DNA of 31,080 nt from DATDCV01 sp036524155 (GTDB lineage: Bacteria > Verrucomicrobiota > Verrucomicrobiia > Limisphaerales > UBA8199). Of this stretch, positions 27,954 to 31,080 are shown piece after piece; positions within the stretch are counted from its first letter, which is position 1, and every line of letters starts with the position of its first letter. A model generated the notes under the pieces. That model worked only from the letters and a program-made list of their open reading frames with translations, ran no database searches and was not told where the DNA came from. The position numbers and the translations under genes are program-made. The stretch spans positions 1 to 31,080 of the forward strand of contig DATDCV010000668.1 in assembly GCA_036524155.1 (NCBI GenBank). Reading direction: 5' to 3'.

Positions 27954-28517
27954 ATTGATTCTGCCGACCGCTGCTGTTGAGCCCGCGGGAGCAGGTGTTC
28001 ATTGGGTCCCTGTGGGGCAAGCGGTGCGCATAGCAGTAGGCCAGTTTCACTCTCGTGGCAAGTGGGGAAAGCCCGGTTACGATTTCAAGATAGTGGATCT
28101 GCATGACCCATTCATCTCCAGTTGTGCATGAGGCCAACGATCAGCGTGACAGTGCAACTCGGCGGCGGCGGGCCACCGAGCCTCAAATCCAACCTGAACG
28201 CGATTACCGCCATCCGCTGAAGCGATCTTGCTGCTGCTCTTGGATTCCGCCAGGTGGAAATGAAAAACTTCCACTACGGAGGCCTTTTCTCTACTGACTG
28301 CGCAGGCTTGATAGGCGCTCTCCGTTTTGTTTTTGTCGCCACAGAATCCCCGGCACATTCTCCAATTGAGTTTCCTCTGCGGCCTCGCATCTCAGCGTTG
28401 GGTTGAGCGGAATAACCTCGCGAGGTGGCAAGGGCGAGCTCCCGCGAGCCCCCGATACCTATTCCTCTGCCACCATTCCTGTGCCGCTTCCACTCTGCGC
28501 CGTCCCACACCTTGCAG
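27954..28517. other. 564-bp intergenic region without a convincing gene
   Basis: Both strands carry only short open frames without family features. On the minus strand, codons 28075-28104 read MQIHYLEIVT, resembling the start I associate with some VOC/glyoxalase-family proteins, but the similarity stops there. Around 28410-28480 the sequence has a repeated GAGCTC/GCGAG flavour with no clear unit. Confidence 0.5.
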
Positions 28518-29684
28518 TCAAGGGACTTGTCGAATGCGGAAAAACCTCCCGGTTTGGTCAACGTCAAAGGAGTTTGTAATCACTTCGGAGGTGGCCGTGA
28601 AATTTGTCCCCTGCTGCACCCAGTCAATCAGGTTGAAAGAAGATTCCAACGCATACGTGTTATTCAAAACGACGTGCTGGACCACCTTGACCGTGTTGAC
28701 CCCAATCGTCAGCCATGGAGTAAACGGGGGCGACGCGATCAGGATCTCCGGGACGCTCACATACCCCGACCCTGTGGATGTAATCACGATATTAGTCACA
28801 AACCCACCGCTGACTTGCGCGTACGCGGTCGCGCCGCTCCCGCCACCGCCTCGAATACTGACTGCGGGCGCATTCGGGTAGCCACAACCTGGCTCTAGAA
28901 TCGTCGCACCCACCACAAAACCGTTGACAGTGACCGCCGTCGCCGTGGCCGCGTGCGGAGAGCAAAGCGAATTAAAGAGCTGCTGAACCTCGTAGGCAGC
29001 AAGAGCGCGGCTGTAAATACGCAGCTCATCGATATCGCCATCAAAGTAAGGGTGAAGATTCGCCCCCGCACTGGCATTACCGACCCAAATCGGCGTGCCA
29101 TTATTGGCAAACGGATGGGGCACCCAACTTGCCGACGCGCTTTCCACTCCGTTTAGAAATATCCTCCTCGTTCCGGTCACAGAATCGGCAACACATGCGA
29201 CATGCGTCCACTCGTTCGAACCCAAGTTGTCGACCGACGCCAAAACGGGACCGACTTCCGTCGGCAACCCCGTGTGGAATTCTATCTTTCTTCCCCGCCC
29301 GAGGCAGATGTTCCAGTCGTACGTGAAACCGGCAATGTCGCGCGAGATTACGAAATAGTCCGAATAAAACGCGTTAGGAGTTGACACGCCAGTTTTTAAC
29401 CAGAACGTGACCGACAGATCCTGATAATTGGAAATTGAGCCTGGCAGAGTGATGTACTGCAAGTTCGAGCTGTTCAATTGCACCGCAAGGGCTCCGAGGT
29501 GAGATACATAGGATACACCGTTAAACGTGGTTCCATTGAGGCCGTTGCCACTCGCATCGTTCGCGTCCCCGTCCAGCGGATAGTAAGCCAATAAGCCGGC
29601 GGTCGGCGGCTCCTGGGCTTGCGCGGCAAGCAGGATTACGACGCTGAGCGTAGTGACGAATGAGAATATTCGGAACGATTTCAT
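28518..29684 (-). CDS. Secreted LamG-domain (concanavalin A-like) surface protein
   Basis: This 388-residue protein has a signal peptide (FRIFSFVTTLSVVILLAAQAQ, about 4-24). A LamG-type beta-sandwich follows (about 30-230), starting LLAYYPLDGDANDASGNGLNG and closing FDGDIDELRIYSRALAAYEV. Next comes a stretch of the form GxGYxxxPxVxI-GGGGSGATA-GSGYVSVPEI (about 250-315), then a C-terminal module TYALESSFNLIDWVQQGTNF ending FFRIRQV, common at the end of verrucomicrobial exported proteins. It probably binds carbohydrate or structural partners at the cell surface. TAAGG lies six bases before the ATG at 29684 and fixes the start. A 524-bp gap upstream holds no gene I can support. Confidence 0.88.
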   Translation of the reverse strand: MKSFRIFSFVTTLSVVILLAAQAQEPPTAGLLAYYPLDGDANDASGNGLNGTTFNGVSYVSHLGALAVQLNSSNLQYITLPGSISNYQDLSVTFWLKTGVSTPNAFYSDYFVISRDIAGFTYDWNICLGRGRKIEFHTGLPTEVGPVLASVDNLGSNEWTHVACVADSVTGTRRIFLNGVESASASWVPHPFANNGTPIWVGNASAGANLHPYFDGDIDELRIYSRALAAYEVQQLFNSLCSPHAATATAVTVNGFVVGATILEPGCGYPNAPAVSIRGGGGSGATAYAQVSGGFVTNIVITSTGSGYVSVPEILIASPPFTPWLTIGVNTVKVVQHVVLNNTYALESSFNLIDWVQQGTNFTATSEVITNSFDVDQTGRFFRIRQVP

Positions 29685-30142
29685 AACGGACCTTAAAGCT
29701 AATAGCCCGAACCGCCCGTAATCTGCAAGAGCAGACCTGCTCATACAATCCGTACAACTACGGCGTCTGGGTTAAGCGCCGATCCGGAAGGCCGCGAGGC
29801 GGTGAGACCGCGCTTCTATCACGTCTCCTCAGCGTAGTCGTCACTGGAGTTGCTCAGAAACCGTTCCAGTCCACCATTGCCAACTTCCCGGATAGGCCAG
29901 CACCCGGTTGCGCCCGGCAAGCGGGCGCTTGCTGTAGACCACCCACTTGAATCAGTTGCCGCTTCAGCCCGTAGGGTTGGCAGACAGTGGCCGGTGCGTC
30001 GTTCGTTGTCAGCAGGGCGAACGACCACGGGGAGAAACTTGACCTGGATTCTTGAGGCGATGCTCGCGGCGTACACAGAAGCAAAGGGAGCCACCAGCAC
30101 ACCACCGTATGGATAAAGGACGTCCATCGCGTCAACGATGAG
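29685..30142. other. Intergenic stretch without a recognised gene
   Basis: The 524-bp gap between the LamG gene start and the PEP-CTERM gene stop has only short overlapping open frames on both strands. None has a ribosome site, signal peptide or family motif. It presumably contains the promoter of the LamG gene; no clear box was found. Confidence 0.45.
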
Positions 30143-30224
30143 GATGAGCCGGGAGGAGGAGCGCGTCAATTGCGCCAGAATGCAAAGCCATTGACATCGC
30201 GCTCCTCGTCATCGGCTCAATCCT
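30143..30224. terminator. Long inverted repeat at the 3' end of the PEP-CTERM gene
   Basis: GAGGAGCGCG-TCAAT (30156-30170) is the inverse of ATTGACAT-CGCGCTCCTC (30190-30207). Pairing continues imperfectly outward (GATGAGCCG against CGGCTCAATC), reaching into the last codons of the gene. It is probably a terminator or mRNA 3'-end structure; no U-run is seen. Confidence 0.55.
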
Positions 30225-30817
30225 TTGGTTCGGCACGCTCGCGAAATGAATGCCGCTAGCGCAGCCACGCCGAGCAGCGCGACGCAAGATGGCTCGGGAA
30301 CGCTCTGAAGTGAGAACGATTGCAGACCCCATAACAAAATCGGATTTTCACCACCAGTGTCTAATCTTAGCGGATTAGAAAAGCCTATGACAACGCTGGG
30401 GTCGGACTGTGCGGCAGTCCAAGCTTCAGCCCATGTATTGAATGAACCTCGCCAAGCCACCATTTGGACTGTGGCTATTTCCCCCCAGTCAACACCTCGA
30501 ATCACCCTTCCCCCGCCGGTGACCACATACCCAGCATCTGTTCCACTCCGGAAGGTGGTCCAGCTCAGATCTGGGGGGTAAGGGGCGAACATCATTTCCA
30601 GGTTGCCAAGCTGTGAATACGAGGTCGGAACCGCTGTAGTCGGTCCTCCAATGAGCGCGGCCCGCCAGGGGCCGCCTAGCGCACCATCGATGCGGGATCC
30701 ATCAAAGTAGACCGGCGCGTCGATTCTGCCAATGATGTGATTGTTGAAGATCACGCTGGCCTGGCCGAAGGCCGCAGGCGTGGCCAGGAGAACCACTATT
30801 GAGAATATCCGTCTCAT
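30209..30817 (-). CDS. PEP-CTERM sorting-domain protein
   Basis: This 202-residue protein from the ATG at 30817 has a signal peptide (MRRIFSIVVLLATPAAFGQA). The body is a beta-rich, Gly/Ala-rich extracellular domain (VIFNNHIIGRIDAPVYF, GGPWRAALIGG). It ends with a PEP-CTERM signal: VPEPS, a hydrophobic helix (CVALLGVAALAAFI) and Arg-rich tail SRACRTKGLSR. Such proteins are recognised by an exosortase, cleaved and displayed or released with exopolysaccharide. No exosortase is in the window. GAGGGG lies nine bases before the ATG (30827-30832) and fixes the start over two in-frame upstream ATGs. Confidence 0.9.
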   Translation of the reverse strand: MRRIFSIVVLLATPAAFGQASVIFNNHIIGRIDAPVYFDGSRIDGALGGPWRAALIGGPTTAVPTSYSQLGNLEMMFAPYPPDLSWTTFRSGTDAGYVVTGGGRVIRGVDWGEIATVQMVAWRGSFNTWAEAWTAAQSDPSVVIGFSNPLRLDTGGENPILLWGLQSFSLQSVPEPSCVALLGVAALAAFISRACRTKGLSR

Positions 30818-30910
30818 ATTCTGAGTCCCCTCGCGATTAACGCTCATAACGGCGCGTTGCCGAACGCTCGCGGTGAGCGGCGCGGGACCAACGACGTTGG
30901 AATGCAAACA

Positions 30911-30930
30911 GGACGCGCCATCCCGCGTCC
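30911..30930. repeat. Perfect 7-bp-stem hairpin upstream of the intron
   Basis: GGACGCG (30911-30917) and CGCGTCC (30924-30930) pair around CCATCC. The intron starts 16 bp downstream. A second palindrome, CCAACG-A-CGTTGG, lies at about 30888-30900. Confidence 0.6.
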
Positions 30931-30946
30931 GCTCCGGGCCGCTGGT

Positions 30947-31080
30947 GTGCGCCTGACATGGGCGTGAACTGATGGGGTGAAAGTCCCCTGTGCAGGAACA
31001 CAGTCAGGCTGCCTCTCATAGCGAGGGGCAGCATGACGCAAAGCACTAGACCGAGGCAACTGCGGAATCGCGAGGTTCCG
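30947..31080 (+). mobile_element. Group II intron, 5' part only (runs off the window)
   Basis: The sequence starts GTGCGCC, the bacterial group II intron 5' boundary. It continues with the domain I hallmark GGGGTGAAAGTCCCC (from about 30976) and several small hairpins, as in known intron families. Only 134 bases are inside the window; a reverse transcriptase/maturase gene is expected beyond the right edge on the plus strand. The host site is intergenic, upstream of the minus-strand PEP-CTERM gene, so no protein gene is visibly interrupted. Confidence 0.8.

Noticed and set aside
30840..30946. Possible integron attC site upstream of the group II intron
   Set aside because: An AAC-containing box (CTCATAAC) and GTTGGAA are present, but the second box does not fit GTTRRRY and no proper paired L boxes were found.

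Overview
The window looks like a piece of a GC-rich chromosome from the Verrucomicrobiota (Pedosphaera/Limisphaerales type) or a close PVC relative. This is an inference from gene content. The signs are a multidomain membrane Ser/Thr kinase next to an ECF sigma factor, an H-X9-DG type pseudopilin, a PEP-CTERM protein, a LamG protein, a Gfo/Idh/MocA oxidoreductase, secreted glycoside hydrolases, a beta-propeller hybrid sensor kinase, and many short palindromic repeats. No rRNA, tRNA, CRISPR or phage gene was seen.

Layout. Positions 1-2249 (minus) hold most of a long, atypical glutamate-dehydrogenase-like gene that runs off the left edge. A 110-bp nested inverted-repeat element (2429-2538) separates it from a regulatory block, also on the minus strand: a 1014-residue kinase/RDD protein and an ECF sigma factor. 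Aconitase lies upstream of these. From 17072 down to 9596 the minus strand carries an M20 metallopeptidase, an oxidoreductase (4-bp ATGA overlap), a propeller histidine kinase, its NarL/FixJ response regulator and a PagL-like lipid A deacylase. Positions 17193-19182 hold the only plus-strand protein genes: a secreted Tyr/Gly-rich protein and a helical DUF6483-like protein. From 19313 to 27953 all genes are on the minus strand: a secreted glycosidase-like protein, a PHP phosphoesterase, a small lipoprotein, a type II pseudopilin, a secreted GH2 enzyme and FabI. The right end has two secreted surface proteins (LamG; PEP-CTERM). The first 134 bases of a plus-strand group II intron follow and run off the window.

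How it fits together. Much of the content concerns the cell envelope and polysaccharides: two secreted glycosidases, surface proteins, a pseudopilin, lipid A modification and fatty-acid synthesis. Two signalling modules accompany it (kinase/ECF sigma and propeller HK/RR). Central metabolism is represented by aconitase, FabI and the GDH relative.

Most notable observations. (1) A REPIN-like family is built on the palindrome GCGGACT-N2-AGTCCGC. It occurs as ~105-bp inverted doublets (19205-19311, 22777-22879), as singlets, as an in-frame insert inside the M20 peptidase gene, and directly before the PHP start codon. (2) The GDH relative appears to have lost the catalytic lysine and carries a ~330-residue insertion. 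(3) The kinase appears to be an internal duplication: kinase-RDD followed by pseudokinase-RDD-like. (4) A group II intron 5' end lies 16 bp past a perfect hairpin.
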